This document shows positions 28,046-37,087 of a DNA stretch of 64,000 nt, one piece after another. This stretch comes from Gelidibacter salicanalis (GTDB lineage Bacteria; Bacteroidota; Bacteroidia; Flavobacteriales; Flavobacteriaceae). Position numbers and translations under genes: made by a program. Positions within the stretch are counted from its first letter, which is position 1. Every line of letters begins with the position of its first letter. The notes below the pieces were generated by a model. It was not told the DNA's origin. It saw nothing but the letters and a program-made list of their open reading frames with translations, and ran no database searches. The stretch is from contig NZ_JAEHJZ010000040.1 of the NCBI RefSeq assembly GCF_016469035.1, positions 1 through 64,000 of the forward strand. Reading direction: 5' to 3'.

Positions 28046-28579
28046 ATGGAAGTATCTTCAAAAGTTATTCACGCTATTTATACAGATGATGATGTCTTAA
28101 TGGCTGCCGTTAAGAAAGTACGGGCAGAACGGTATCACATTGAAGAAATATACACGCCTTTTCCGGTACACGGATTAGATAAGGCAATGGGATTGGCACC
28201 TACAAGATTAGCTATTACGGCTTTTATTTACGGCGTAATAGGTCTTGCAGTTTCAGTGGTTATGATGGATTATATCATGATTGACGACTGGCCTCAAAAC
28301 ATTGGTGGTAAACCAAGTTTTAGCTATATCGAAAACATGCCAGCGTTTGTACCGATCATGTTTGAGTTGACCGTGTTTTTTGCTGCCCATTTAATGGTGA
28401 TCACCTTTTATTTGCGCAGTAAACTATGGCCGTTTAAAGACGCTGAAAACCCTGATACCAGAACCACAGATGATCATTTTTTGATGGAAATCAGCGCAGG
28501 GCACAATATCGATGAACAGTTTGATATATTGAGAAATACAGGAGCAGTAGAAGTTACCTTAATTGATAAAGCACACTAA
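28046..28579 (+). CDS. actD: Alternative complex III subunit D (DUF3341)
   Basis: The 177-residue protein is the DUF3341 subunit of alternative complex III. It begins with a soluble part (VIHAIYTDDDVLMAAVKKVR, then IEEIYTPFPVHGLDKAMGL), a family signature, followed by two membrane helices (about 52-75 and 105-130) and a short C-terminal tail. It carries no cofactor motif and is thought to be structural. It overlaps no neighbour, with 4 bp before and 5 bp after, in the same operon. Confidence 0.93.
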   Translation: MEVSSKVIHAIYTDDDVLMAAVKKVRAERYHIEEIYTPFPVHGLDKAMGLAPTRLAITAFIYGVIGLAVSVVMMDYIMIDDWPQNIGGKPSFSYIENMPAFVPIMFELTVFFAAHLMVITFYLRSKLWPFKDAENPDTRTTDDHFLMEISAGHNIDEQFDILRNTGAVEVTLIDKAH

Positions 28580-28584
28580 TACAC

Positions 28585-29166
28585 ATGAAAAGCTTATTTA
28601 AATTAGTAGTATTGATGGTCGTTTTGATCTCTTTTGCATCATGTCAAAATAAATCGAAACCCAATTATCAATATTTCCCAGATATGTATGAGTCAGTAGG
28701 CTATGAAGCTTATGGAGAAGCTGATTTTTTACCTAATGGAATGGAAGCCAAGTTACCTGCAGAAGGTTCTGTAGCAAGAGGTCATAAACCTTTTGATATT
28801 GATGGAAGCCTCCAAGGGTATGACCTCGCCAAAGCAACGTTGATGAATCCGTTGGATTCTACGCAAATTGATTCGCCAAGAGGTGGTCAGTTATATGATA
28901 TTTACTGTGCTGTTTGTCACGGTAAAAAAGGTGATGGCCAAGGGATCTTGGTAACACGCGAAAAGATTTTGGGAGTACCTGCTTTTGATGATGCGGGAAG
29001 AGCCTTAACCCAAGGAAGTGTTTACCACACCATTTATTACGGTAAGAACGTCATGGGATCTTATGCCAACCAATTAAATGAAGAAGAGCGTTGGCAAGTT
29101 GTGGATTACGTGATGCAACTTAAATCAGAATTAGGAGGAAGTCAGACTGTTAAAGATTCAATATAG
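28585..29166 (+). CDS. actE: Alternative complex III subunit E (monoheme cytochrome c lipoprotein)
   Basis: The 193-residue protein is a lipoprotein: the signal ends in FASC with Cys20 as the lipidated residue. A single class I cytochrome c domain (about 95-185) has its heme site CAVCH at residues 108-112, and a later Met (KNVMGSYA) is the likely sixth ligand. In ACIII such subunits pass electrons on to the oxidase. It sits between actD (5 bp) and actF (2 bp). Confidence 0.93.
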   Translation: MKSLFKLVVLMVVLISFASCQNKSKPNYQYFPDMYESVGYEAYGEADFLPNGMEAKLPAEGSVARGHKPFDIDGSLQGYDLAKATLMNPLDSTQIDSPRGGQLYDIYCAVCHGKKGDGQGILVTREKILGVPAFDDAGRALTQGSVYHTIYYGKNVMGSYANQLNEEERWQVVDYVMQLKSELGGSQTVKDSI

Positions 29167-29168
29167 AT

Positions 29169-30551
29169 ATGTATACAATTTCAAATAAATTAAAGACATT
29201 TTCCATCATCCTGATTGTTCTGGGTGTTTTAGGAGTGGCTTATGGTTTTATGACATCTCATAAATCTTTAGAAGAGGTAAAAACGATGCTTGCTCAAGAT
29301 GGCGCGCACGGTGGAGGACATGAAGCCACTACAGAGGCTCATGTTGTAGCCGGTGTTGAAAATCAGGACGATAATACACATGATGAAAACGCATACGATG
29401 CTACTGCAGATGTAGAGCAAGGATCACACGATGATGGGCATGCAGCACACGTGCAAGAACAATTGGCAAAAAGACCATGGTCTGCAATGTATGTCGCGGC
29501 CTTTTTCTTTATGATGATTGCATTGGGAGTTTTAGCTTTCTACGCTATTAATGTGGCAGCCCAATCAGGTTGGTCTCCATTACTTAATCGCGTTATGGAA
29601 GGTATTACTGCCTATTTATTGCCTGGTGCCATTATAGTAGTAGCTATTGCAGTGGGATCACATTATATTGGTCACCATAACGAAATTTTTATCTGGATGA
29701 ACCCTGATGTGGTGGCTGATGATAAATTAATTCAAAACAAATCTAGTTATTTAAATATTCCATGGTTTATTATTAGAGCCGTTATATTTATTGGGGGATG
29801 GTCAGCGTATAGATATTTTGCGCGTAAATTCTCTATCGCGCAGGATACTGCTGAACCAGGCGATAACAGATACTTTAAAAAATCATTTAGAATTGCAGCG
29901 GCATTCTTAGTATTCTTTATTTATACAGAATCTATCATGTCTTGGGATTGGGTTATGAGTGTTGATCCACACTGGTTCAGTACCTTGTTTGGATGGTATG
30001 TACTCTCAGGAATGCTTGTAAGCGGGGTTACCGTCATTGCAATGGTAGCCATCTTCCTGAAATCATTGGGACATTTACCTTTAGTGAACGACAGTCATAT
30101 TCATGATTTAGCAAAATACATGTTCGGGTTTAGTGTGTTATGGGCCTATTTATGGTTCTCGCAGTTCATGTTGATCTGGTATGCTAATATTCCTGAAGAG
30201 GTAACGTATTTTGTAACCCGTATTGAAGATTATAATTTACCGTTCTTTGGAATGTTGGTTCTTAATTTCTTGTTCCCATTGTTAATTTTGATGAACAGTG
30301 ATTATAAGCGTATTCCTTGGTTTGTAATGATGTGTGGTGTTCTTATTTTAGTGGGCCATTATATTGATGTTTTCGTGATGATTATGCCAGGAAGTGTAGG
30401 TGATCAATGGTTCATTGGTATTCCTGAAATTGGATCTATCTTATTGTTTGCTGGTCTATTCTTATTGGTGATATTTTCGTCATTGGCCAAGGTACCTTTA
30501 ACAGTAAAGAACAATCCATTTATCAAGGAGAGCGAACATTTCCATTATTAA
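29169..30551 (+). CDS. actF: Alternative complex III subunit F with a His/Asp-rich loop
   Basis: The 460-residue membrane subunit resembles a shortened NrfD-like protein and is the last ACIII gene. It has about ten membrane helices: one at 12-30, the rest from about 105 to 445. Between the first and second helices lies a hydrophilic loop of about 60 residues (about 38-100) rich in His, Asp, Glu and Ala, for example HGGGHEATTEAH and HDDGHAAH. The loop could bind metal or form a flexible linker; it is not needed to assign the family. It is 2 bp from actE and 28 bp from coxB. Confidence 0.9.
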   Translation: MYTISNKLKTFSIILIVLGVLGVAYGFMTSHKSLEEVKTMLAQDGAHGGGHEATTEAHVVAGVENQDDNTHDENAYDATADVEQGSHDDGHAAHVQEQLAKRPWSAMYVAAFFFMMIALGVLAFYAINVAAQSGWSPLLNRVMEGITAYLLPGAIIVVAIAVGSHYIGHHNEIFIWMNPDVVADDKLIQNKSSYLNIPWFIIRAVIFIGGWSAYRYFARKFSIAQDTAEPGDNRYFKKSFRIAAAFLVFFIYTESIMSWDWVMSVDPHWFSTLFGWYVLSGMLVSGVTVIAMVAIFLKSLGHLPLVNDSHIHDLAKYMFGFSVLWAYLWFSQFMLIWYANIPEEVTYFVTRIEDYNLPFFGMLVLNFLFPLLILMNSDYKRIPWFVMMCGVLILVGHYIDVFVMIMPGSVGDQWFIGIPEIGSILLFAGLFLLVIFSSLAKVPLTVKNNPFIKESEHFHY

Positions 30552-30579
30552 TAACAATATATAAAGAAGAGAAACGACA

Positions 30580-31650
30580 ATGACTGCTTTATTTACAATT
30601 ATCATAGTACTTTTCATAGCGGTAGCTATTTGGCAAATGGTCAAAATATTTGATCTGGCTCAAGTTAGTGCCGATACCTCAACTGGTGGAATTGCAACAG
30701 ATTACGATAATAAGGTCAACGGCTACTTAATGATTGGCTTCTTAGTCTTTATTTATGCCCTTACCATAATTTCTTTTGTAAAATGGGGGCATTTGCCATT
30801 AATGTCTAACGCTGCCTCTGAACATGGGTCTGAAGTAGATAACCTGATGATAATCTCTATGGCGGTTATTTTTACCGTACAGATTATTACACAATTCTTA
30901 TTGCATTACTTCGCTTTTAAATACAGAGGTGAAAAAGGGAAAAAAGCCCTATTCTTTGCTGATAATAATACATTGGAAGCCATTTGGACAATCATACCAG
31001 TCATTGTGTTGGCAGGATTGATTATCTACGGTTTGTTTACATGGACGTCTATCATGAATGTAGACGAAGATGCTGACCCAATGATTGTGGAAATTTACGG
31101 CCAACAGTTTAACTGGACAGCACGTTATTCAGGACAGGATAATGTGTTAGGCATGGCTAACGTAAGATTGATTGATATAGACAAGGCCAATGTTTTGGGA
31201 ATTGATGAAGCTGACCCCAATGCACAGGATGATATTGTAGTTAAGGAATTACATTTGGTTGTTGGAAAGCCGGTACTATTTCAAATCCGTTCTCAAGATG
31301 TATTGCACTCAGTATATATGCCACACTTTAGAGCACAGATGAACGCTGTTCCTGGCATGATCACTAAGTTTGGTTTTACACCTACCATTACTACCAAAGA
31401 GATGCGTGAAACCCCAGAAATGATTGATAAGGTTAATAATATCAATGAGATACGGGCTGAAAAAAGTAAAGGACTGACGGCTGAGGGTAGAGATGCCTTG
31501 GATCCTTATGAGTTCCATTTCCTGTTACTTTGTAACAAGATTTGCGGGAAGTCTCACTATAATATGCAAATGAATATTATAGTAGAAACCCAAGAAGAGT
31601 ATGATGCCTGGATTAAAGAGCAAACAACCTTCAAAGAATCATTGAAATAA
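30580..31650 (+). CDS. coxB: Cytochrome c oxidase subunit II
   Basis: The 356-residue subunit carries the CuA electron-entry site. Four N-terminal hydrophobic segments (about 1-20, 48-68, 85-112, 127-150) precede the cupredoxin domain, more than the two of the textbook protein, as is usual in Bacteroidetes. CuA ligands are complete: QDVLHSVYMP supplies the first histidine, and the CNKICGKSHYNM segment supplies Cys318, Cys322, His326 and Met329. A 40-residue insertion (about 268-305) sits between these motifs. There is no C-terminal cytochrome c domain, so electrons likely come directly from ACIII. It is in the act-cox operon, 35 bp before coxA. Confidence 0.93.
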   Translation: MTALFTIIIVLFIAVAIWQMVKIFDLAQVSADTSTGGIATDYDNKVNGYLMIGFLVFIYALTIISFVKWGHLPLMSNAASEHGSEVDNLMIISMAVIFTVQIITQFLLHYFAFKYRGEKGKKALFFADNNTLEAIWTIIPVIVLAGLIIYGLFTWTSIMNVDEDADPMIVEIYGQQFNWTARYSGQDNVLGMANVRLIDIDKANVLGIDEADPNAQDDIVVKELHLVVGKPVLFQIRSQDVLHSVYMPHFRAQMNAVPGMITKFGFTPTITTKEMRETPEMIDKVNNINEIRAEKSKGLTAEGRDALDPYEFHFLLLCNKICGKSHYNMQMNIIVETQEEYDAWIKEQTTFKESLK

Positions 31651-31685
31651 TAACAAAAATCGTTTTAAAAAAGTATATATAGATT

Positions 31686-33482
31686 ATGTCAACACACGCA
31701 GTAGATACTCACGCACACGACGACGATCACGGACATCATCACAAAGAAACCTTTGTAACCAAGTATATTTTTAGTCAAGATCATAAAATGATCGCGAAGC
31801 AATACCTCATTACAGGTACCTTAATGGGGATCATTGGAGTTTTGATGTCGATTATGTTTCGTATTCAAATTGCATGGCCAGAGGAGCCAAATGTACTTTT
31901 TGAAGCATTATTGGGCAAATGGGCGCCAGGAGGTGTTATGGATGCTGATATTTATTTGGCATTGGTAACCATTCACGGTACCATCATGGTATTTTTCGTA
32001 TTGACTGCTGGTTTGAGTGGAACTTTTAGTAACCTGTTAATTCCATTGCAAATTGGAGCACGAGATATGGCTTCGGGATTTTTGAACATGGTATCGTATT
32101 GGTTATTTTTCCTTTCAAGTATCATCATGTTAATGTCATTATTTGTTGAAGCAGGTCCTGCGGCAGCTGGGTGGACTATTTATCCTCCATTGAGTGCCTT
32201 ACCAATGGCTCAAGGTGGTTCAGGTATGGGGATGACCTTATGGTTAATCTCTATGGCTATCTTTATTGCATCCTCCTTATTAGGATCATTAAATTACATT
32301 GTTACGGTAATTAATATGCGTACCAAAGGGATGAGCATGACGCGTTTGCCTTTAACTATTTGGGCATTCTTTGTTACAGCCATCATTGGTGTCGTATCAT
32401 TCCCAGTATTATTTGCTGCAGCGTTGTTATTGATTATGGATAGAAGTTTTGGAACGTCCTTTTTCTTATCCGATATCTTTATTCAAGGTGAAGTATTGCA
32501 TTACCAAGGTGGATCGCCAGTACTTTTTGAACATTTATTCTGGTTCTTAGGTCACCCTGAAGTCTATATCGTGATTTTACCAGCGATGGGAATAGTGTCA
32601 GAAATTATGGCCTCCAATTCACGTAAACCGATCTTTGGATACCGCGCGATGGTGGCTTCTATTTTAGCAATTGCCTTTTTATCAACAATTGTTTGGGGTC
32701 ACCATATGTTCGTGTCAGGAATGAACCCATTCTTAGGATCCGTATTTACATTTACAACCTTATTAATTGCAATTCCATCAGCAGTAAAAGCCTTTAACTG
32801 GATTACGACCTTATGGAAGGGGAATCTCCAGATGAACCCTGCCATGTTGTTCTCTATCGGATTTGTATCGACGTTTATCACAGGTGGTCTAACAGGAATT
32901 ATTCTTGGAGATAGTGCCTTAGATATTAACGTTCACGATACCTATTTCGTTATTGCCCACTTCCATTTAGTAATGGGGATCTCAGCAATTTATGGGATGT
33001 TTGCAGGGGTTTACCACTGGTATCCTAAAATGTTTGGCAGAATGTTAAATAAGAATTTAGGATACATTCACTTCTGGATAACTGCAATTTGTGCGTACGG
33101 GGTGTTCTTTCCAATGCATTTTATCGGAATGGCAGGGTTACCAAGACGTTATTATACCAACTCAGCGTTTCCATTGTTTGATGATTTAGCTGATGTGAAT
33201 ATTGTCATTACAATCTTTGCTATTATTGGTGGGATTGTTCAGATTGTGTACTTGTATAATTTCTTTACCAGTATGTTTATGGGTAAGAAAGCAGTTCAAA
33301 ATCCATGGAGATCAAATACATTGGAGTGGACTACACCTGTTGAGCATATCCACGGGAACTGGCCAGGAGCAATTCCTCATGTATACCGTTGGTCTTATGA
33401 CTATAGCAAACCAGGGCATGACGACGATTTTGTACCCCAGAATGTGCCTTTAAAAGAAGGTGAAGAGGAGTTACAACATTAA
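31686..33482 (+). CDS. coxA: Cytochrome c oxidase subunit I
   Basis: The 598-residue catalytic subunit of the heme-copper oxidase has about 12 membrane helices. Metal ligands are visible: IHGTIMVF (low-spin heme histidine), GHPEVYIVILP (CuB His and the cross-linked Tyr), VWGHHMFVSGM (two CuB histidines) and HDTYFVIAHFHLVMG (high- and low-spin heme histidines). This is an A-type oxidase by the YIVILP motif. The first 20 residues are very His/Asp-rich (THAHDDDHGHHHKE). It ends the operon; a terminator lies 58 bp downstream. Subunits III and IV are encoded 23 kb away at 55330-57440. Confidence 0.96.
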   Translation: MSTHAVDTHAHDDDHGHHHKETFVTKYIFSQDHKMIAKQYLITGTLMGIIGVLMSIMFRIQIAWPEEPNVLFEALLGKWAPGGVMDADIYLALVTIHGTIMVFFVLTAGLSGTFSNLLIPLQIGARDMASGFLNMVSYWLFFLSSIIMLMSLFVEAGPAAAGWTIYPPLSALPMAQGGSGMGMTLWLISMAIFIASSLLGSLNYIVTVINMRTKGMSMTRLPLTIWAFFVTAIIGVVSFPVLFAAALLLIMDRSFGTSFFLSDIFIQGEVLHYQGGSPVLFEHLFWFLGHPEVYIVILPAMGIVSEIMASNSRKPIFGYRAMVASILAIAFLSTIVWGHHMFVSGMNPFLGSVFTFTTLLIAIPSAVKAFNWITTLWKGNLQMNPAMLFSIGFVSTFITGGLTGIILGDSALDINVHDTYFVIAHFHLVMGISAIYGMFAGVYHWYPKMFGRMLNKNLGYIHFWITAICAYGVFFPMHFIGMAGLPRRYYTNSAFPLFDDLADVNIVITIFAIIGGIVQIVYLYNFFTSMFMGKKAVQNPWRSNTLEWTTPVEHIHGNWPGAIPHVYRWSYDYSKPGHDDDFVPQNVPLKEGEEELQH

Positions 33483-33540
33483 AATACATTTGAAAGCGGG
33501 ATTGCATTATTCAATCTCAAAATTCTATCATATCATAAAG

Positions 33541-33566
33541 GCCTTTCTGAATAAGAAAGGCTTTTT
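33541..33566 (+). terminator. Intrinsic terminator of the act-cox operon
   Basis: gcctttct (33541-33548) pairs with agaaaggc (33554-33561) around loop gaata, followed by five T. Confidence 0.8.
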
Positions 33567-33630
33567 GTTTATCTTTGTTTTCGATCAATCGGAATTATAC
33601 CAATTGACATTAGTATTAATTAAAATGAGA

Positions 33631-33648
33631 TTCCCACGTTCGTGGGAA
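33631..33648. promoter_or_regulatory. Tight inverted repeat just before ruvB
   Basis: TTCCCACG and CGTGGGAA flank TT, an 8-bp inverted repeat ending 5 nt before the ruvB ATG at 33654. It could be an operator for a dimeric repressor or an RNA hairpin at the ribosome landing site. A TATCTTTG box (33570-33577) upstream is a candidate -7 element for ruvB. Confidence 0.5.
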
Positions 33649-33653
33649 GTAAC

Positions 33654-34676
33654 ATGAACGAGAACCTAAATCCATCCAACGACAATTTTTCTCCTGAAGA
33701 ATTTGATGTCGAGAAAAAATTAAGACCCTTATCCTTTGATGATTTTTCTGGACAGGATCAAGTATTGGAAAATTTGAAAATCTTTGTTGAAGCGGCAAAC
33801 CAAAGAAATGAAGCTTTAGATCACACCTTGTTTCATGGTCCTCCAGGGCTTGGTAAAACCACGTTGGCCCATATTTTAGCCAGTGAGTTGGGTGCCGGCA
33901 TTAAAGTGACCTCTGGTCCTGTATTGGACAAGCCAGGAGACCTTGCGGGGCTTTTGACCAATCTCGATGAGCGCGATGTATTGTTTATTGACGAAATCCA
34001 TCGGTTGAGTCCTATTGTAGAAGAGTATCTCTATTCTGCCATGGAAGATTACAAGATTGATATCATGATTGAATCAGGACCAAACGCCAGAACTGTTCAA
34101 ATAAACTTGAATCCATTCACCTTAATTGGCGCTACCACGCGCTCGGGGCTATTAACCTCACCAATGCGTGCGCGCTTTGGGATTCAAAGTCGGTTGCAAT
34201 ATTATAACACGGAATTATTAACTACAATCACCCAACGTAGTGCCTCCATTTTAAACGTTCCTATCTCAATGGAAGCTGCCGTGGAAATTGCCGGACGGAG
34301 TAGAGGAACACCCCGAATTTCAAACGCATTGTTGCGTCGTGTGCGCGATTTTGCTCAGATAAAAGGTAACGGAAGCATTGACATTGCCATTGCGAAATTC
34401 GCCCTTAAAGCATTAAACGTCGATGCTCACGGACTTGATGAAATGGACAACAAAATTTTGATCACCATTATTGATAAATTCAAAGGCGGACCCGTTGGTA
34501 TCACCACCTTGGCAACAGCCGTGAGTGAGAGTGCAGAAACCATTGAGGAGGTTTATGAACCCTTTTTGATTCAACAAGGCTTTATCATGCGCACCCCTCG
34601 CGGTAGGGAAGTAACAGAATTAGCATATAAGCATCTGGGGAAAATAAAGGCTAATCTACAAGGAGGATTGTTTTAA
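33654..34676 (+). CDS. ruvB: Holliday junction branch migration helicase RuvB
   Basis: The 340-residue AAA+ ATPase drives branch migration of Holliday junctions together with RuvA. The N-terminal part reads [19 protein letters not shown]. Walker A is [11 protein letters not shown] and Walker B is [10 protein letters not shown]. Sensor 1 is [18 protein letters not shown], whose arginine finger region is intact. A winged-helix C-terminus (about 265-335) ends the protein. A GTG at 33642 would add four residues, but the ATG at 33654 (MNENLNPS) fits the family. ruvA is 7 kb downstream. Confidence 0.96.
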   Translation: MNENLNPSNDNFSPEEFDVEKKLRPLSFDDFSGQDQVLENLKIFVEAANQRNEALDHTLFHGPPGLGKTTLAHILASELGAGIKVTSGPVLDKPGDLAGLLTNLDERDVLFIDEIHRLSPIVEEYLYSAMEDYKIDIMIESGPNARTVQINLNPFTLIGATTRSGLLTSPMRARFGIQSRLQYYNTELLTTITQRSASILNVPISMEAAVEIAGRSRGTPRISNALLRRVRDFAQIKGNGSIDIAIAKFALKALNVDAHGLDEMDNKILITIIDKFKGGPVGITTLATAVSESAETIEEVYEPFLIQQGFIMRTPRGREVTELAYKHLGKIKANLQGGLF

Positions 34677-34766
34677 GTAAATTTGTAAAATGGATTTGTT
34701 TAGGGGCATTCTCATTGAGTTTAACACATTCCGATTTCAATTAACCAGCACAATAAGGTTCTCATA

Positions 34767-36101
34767 ATGCCACCCAATAAAGAAATTCCATCAGTTCCAT
34801 TAATTCGTTTTCTGAAACACTCTTTGGAAATCCTAAAGAACCCGCTTCCATTCCACAATGCCAACTTTACTGCTAAAGGAGATACCTTTAAATTAAACAT
34901 TGGTTTTTCCAACGGAGTTATATTTTCCCGTGATGCTGCTTTTGCGGAATACGTTCTTCAGAAAAATCAGAAAAATTATACCAAGTCTAAAATCCAAACT
35001 GTAGATTTAGTAAAATATGTTGGCAAAGGCTTATTGACTTCCGAAGGCGAGTTATGGAAAAAACAACGCCAGTTAATTCAACCGGCATTTCATAAAAAGC
35101 AATTGGCCAATTTATTGGGGAAAATTCAAAGTGCTATCCTGACGGAATTTAAAAACATTCAAGTTGGTAAGACGATAGATATGTTTCCAGTTTTCAATGA
35201 TCTTGCTTTTCAAACCGTAGTGAAATCTTTATTCAGTAGCGCGGCAAGTACTGAAGACATTAACAGATTACAGTTTATTACAGAAGCGGCTCAGAAAATG
35301 TTGGTGAGAGAACTTCGTCAACCGTATTTGGGCTGGTGGTTTAAAGCTAGTGGTACCATTGAAAAACATTTGGAGCTGACCAGGGGAGCCCGTCACATAC
35401 TCAAAAATATCGTGAATACCAGACGTAAGTCTCAAGAACAGCATGACGATTTGTTGGATATGCTTTTAGAAGCCCGTTATGAGGATGGCAATTTTATGGA
35501 TGAGGAACAATTGATTGATGAAATCTTGATTCTCTTTACCGCAGGACATGAAACTACCTCAAATGCCCTCACCTTTACGTTTCAACTCTTAGCTAAGCAT
35601 CCGGAGTGGCAAGACAAAATTTATGAGGAAAGTCTGCAAACTTCATCAGACTCTGGATATCTAATGCAAGAGGTGATGGCTTCCACCATTTGCCAACAGG
35701 TCATAGAAGAAGCGATGCGCTTATACCCGCCTGTCTATTTTATTGATCGCGTGAATATTGAGGAAGATGAATTTAATAACATGATCTTTAAAAAAGGATC
35801 AAATTTGTTATTTTCCATTTACGAAATACACCGTCATCCACAACTCTGGGAGCAGCCGAATGAATTTTTACCAGAACGTTTTGAGGTCGGCAGCCGTAAA
35901 TTCTCATCCCAATATTTTCCTTTTGGGGCAGGACCAAGAAAATGTATAGGTAATAATTTTGCCATGTTTGAGATGATCATTGCGGTAACGGAGTTGGTTA
36001 GAAACTATAAAATTTACCCAGAATTTGAGGCTATTGAAATCACACCCTTAATAACTTTAAAACCGAAGAATGCGCTATTGAGATTTGAAAGTCGTTTATA
36101 A
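34767..36101 (+). CDS. Cytochrome P450
   Basis: The 444-residue protein is a soluble cytochrome P450 monooxygenase of bacterial type with fatty-acid/CYP4-like features. The I-helix motif is AGHETTSN, the K-helix ExxR is EEAMR, and the heme ligand loop is FPFGAGPRKCIGNNFA with Cys393. The ATG at 34767 gives the usual length. No ferredoxin, ferredoxin reductase or other biosynthetic gene is adjacent, so the electron donor and substrate are unknown. It lies between ruvB and queG on the same strand, with gaps of 90 and 58 bp. Confidence 0.92.
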   Translation: MPPNKEIPSVPLIRFLKHSLEILKNPLPFHNANFTAKGDTFKLNIGFSNGVIFSRDAAFAEYVLQKNQKNYTKSKIQTVDLVKYVGKGLLTSEGELWKKQRQLIQPAFHKKQLANLLGKIQSAILTEFKNIQVGKTIDMFPVFNDLAFQTVVKSLFSSAASTEDINRLQFITEAAQKMLVRELRQPYLGWWFKASGTIEKHLELTRGARHILKNIVNTRRKSQEQHDDLLDMLLEARYEDGNFMDEEQLIDEILILFTAGHETTSNALTFTFQLLAKHPEWQDKIYEESLQTSSDSGYLMQEVMASTICQQVIEEAMRLYPPVYFIDRVNIEEDEFNNMIFKKGSNLLFSIYEIHRHPQLWEQPNEFLPERFEVGSRKFSSQYFPFGAGPRKCIGNNFAMFEMIIAVTELVRNYKIYPEFEAIEITPLITLKPKNALLRFESRL

Positions 36102-36108
36102 TGCTATA

Positions 36109-36134
36109 CTGTCAGGCTGAGCGCAGTCCGACAG
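36109..36134. repeat. Short intergenic repeat of the gtcaggctgagcgcagtc type
   Basis: Sequence between the P450 and queG: ctgtcag, then gctgagcgcagtc, then cgacag, with near-matching outer arms. I recall this word family as common in flavobacterial intergenic regions; only one copy is seen here. Confidence 0.4.
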
Positions 36135-36159
36135 ATAATTAATAAGGTAAATTTAAAAA

Positions 36160-37086
36160 TTGCAAAATAAATCAACATACAGCCAACTCATAAAATCTGA
36201 AGCCAAACGCCTCGGTTTTTTGTCGTGCGGTATCAGCAAAGCACAATTTTTGGAAGAGGAAGCACCACGATTGGAACGTTATCTCAACAACAATATGCAT
36301 GGAGAAATGCGTTATATGGAAAACCATTTCGACAAACGATTGGACCCGACGAAACTTGTAGAAGATTCAAAATCCGTTATTTCTTTACTATTGAATTATT
36401 ATCCTGAAGAGCAACAAATAGATCATACCTATAAACTGAGTAAATATGCTTACGGCACAGATTATCATTTTGTCATTAAAGACAAATTAAAATCACTTCT
36501 CAATTATATTCAAGAAGAAATTGGAGAGGTTCATGGTCGTGCGTTTACAGATTCTGCACCTGTTTTGGATAAAGCATGGGCAGCCAAGTCAGGATTAGGC
36601 TGGGTTGGGAAACACACCTTATTATTAACCCAACAGGCAGGCTCGTTTCATTTTGTGGCAGAATTAATCCTTGATCTCGAATTGGAATACGACCTGCCCA
36701 CAACAGATCATTGTGGTACCTGTACCAAATGTATAGATGCCTGCCCAACCCAAGCCATTACTGACCCGTATGTTGTGGACGGCAGCAAATGCATCTCCTA
36801 TTTTACTATTGAATTAAAGGAAAATATCCCCACCGAGTTTAAAGGGCAATTTGATGATTGGATGTTTGGTTGTGATATTTGCCAAGATGTGTGCCCTTGG
36901 AATCGTTTCTCCAGAGCGCATAGTGAGCCTTTGTTCAATCCACACCCGGAGCTATTGTCCATGACCAAAAAAGATTGGGAAGAAATTACTGAAGATGTGT
37001 TTAGGGACCTTTTTAAAAAATCGCCAGTAAAGCGCACGAAGTTTGAAGGGTTACAACGGAATATTTTGTTTTTAAAGGACCGCTAA
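36160..37086 (+). CDS. queG: Epoxyqueuosine reductase
   Basis: The 308-residue iron-sulfur, cobalamin-dependent enzyme catalyses the last step of queuosine synthesis, reducing epoxyqueuosine in tRNA. Two 4Fe-4S motifs are visible: [16 protein letters not shown] and [12 protein letters not shown]. The family segments [22 protein letters not shown] and YHFVIKDKL are present. The only start giving a full-length protein is a TTG at 36160; the first ATG is 45 codons in and would cut conserved residues. It ends 1 bp from the convergent outer membrane protein gene. Confidence 0.93.
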   Translation: MQNKSTYSQLIKSEAKRLGFLSCGISKAQFLEEEAPRLERYLNNNMHGEMRYMENHFDKRLDPTKLVEDSKSVISLLLNYYPEEQQIDHTYKLSKYAYGTDYHFVIKDKLKSLLNYIQEEIGEVHGRAFTDSAPVLDKAWAAKSGLGWVGKHTLLLTQQAGSFHFVAELILDLELEYDLPTTDHCGTCTKCIDACPTQAITDPYVVDGSKCISYFTIELKENIPTEFKGQFDDWMFGCDICQDVCPWNRFSRAHSEPLFNPHPELLSMTKKDWEEITEDVFRDLFKKSPVKRTKFEGLQRNILFLKDR

Positions 37087-37087
37087 T

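Noticed and set aside
34678-34685. TAAATTTG after ruvB as a promoter for the P450 gene.
   Set aside because: There is no -33 element at the right distance, and in an AT-rich genome single TAnnTTTG matches are frequent.
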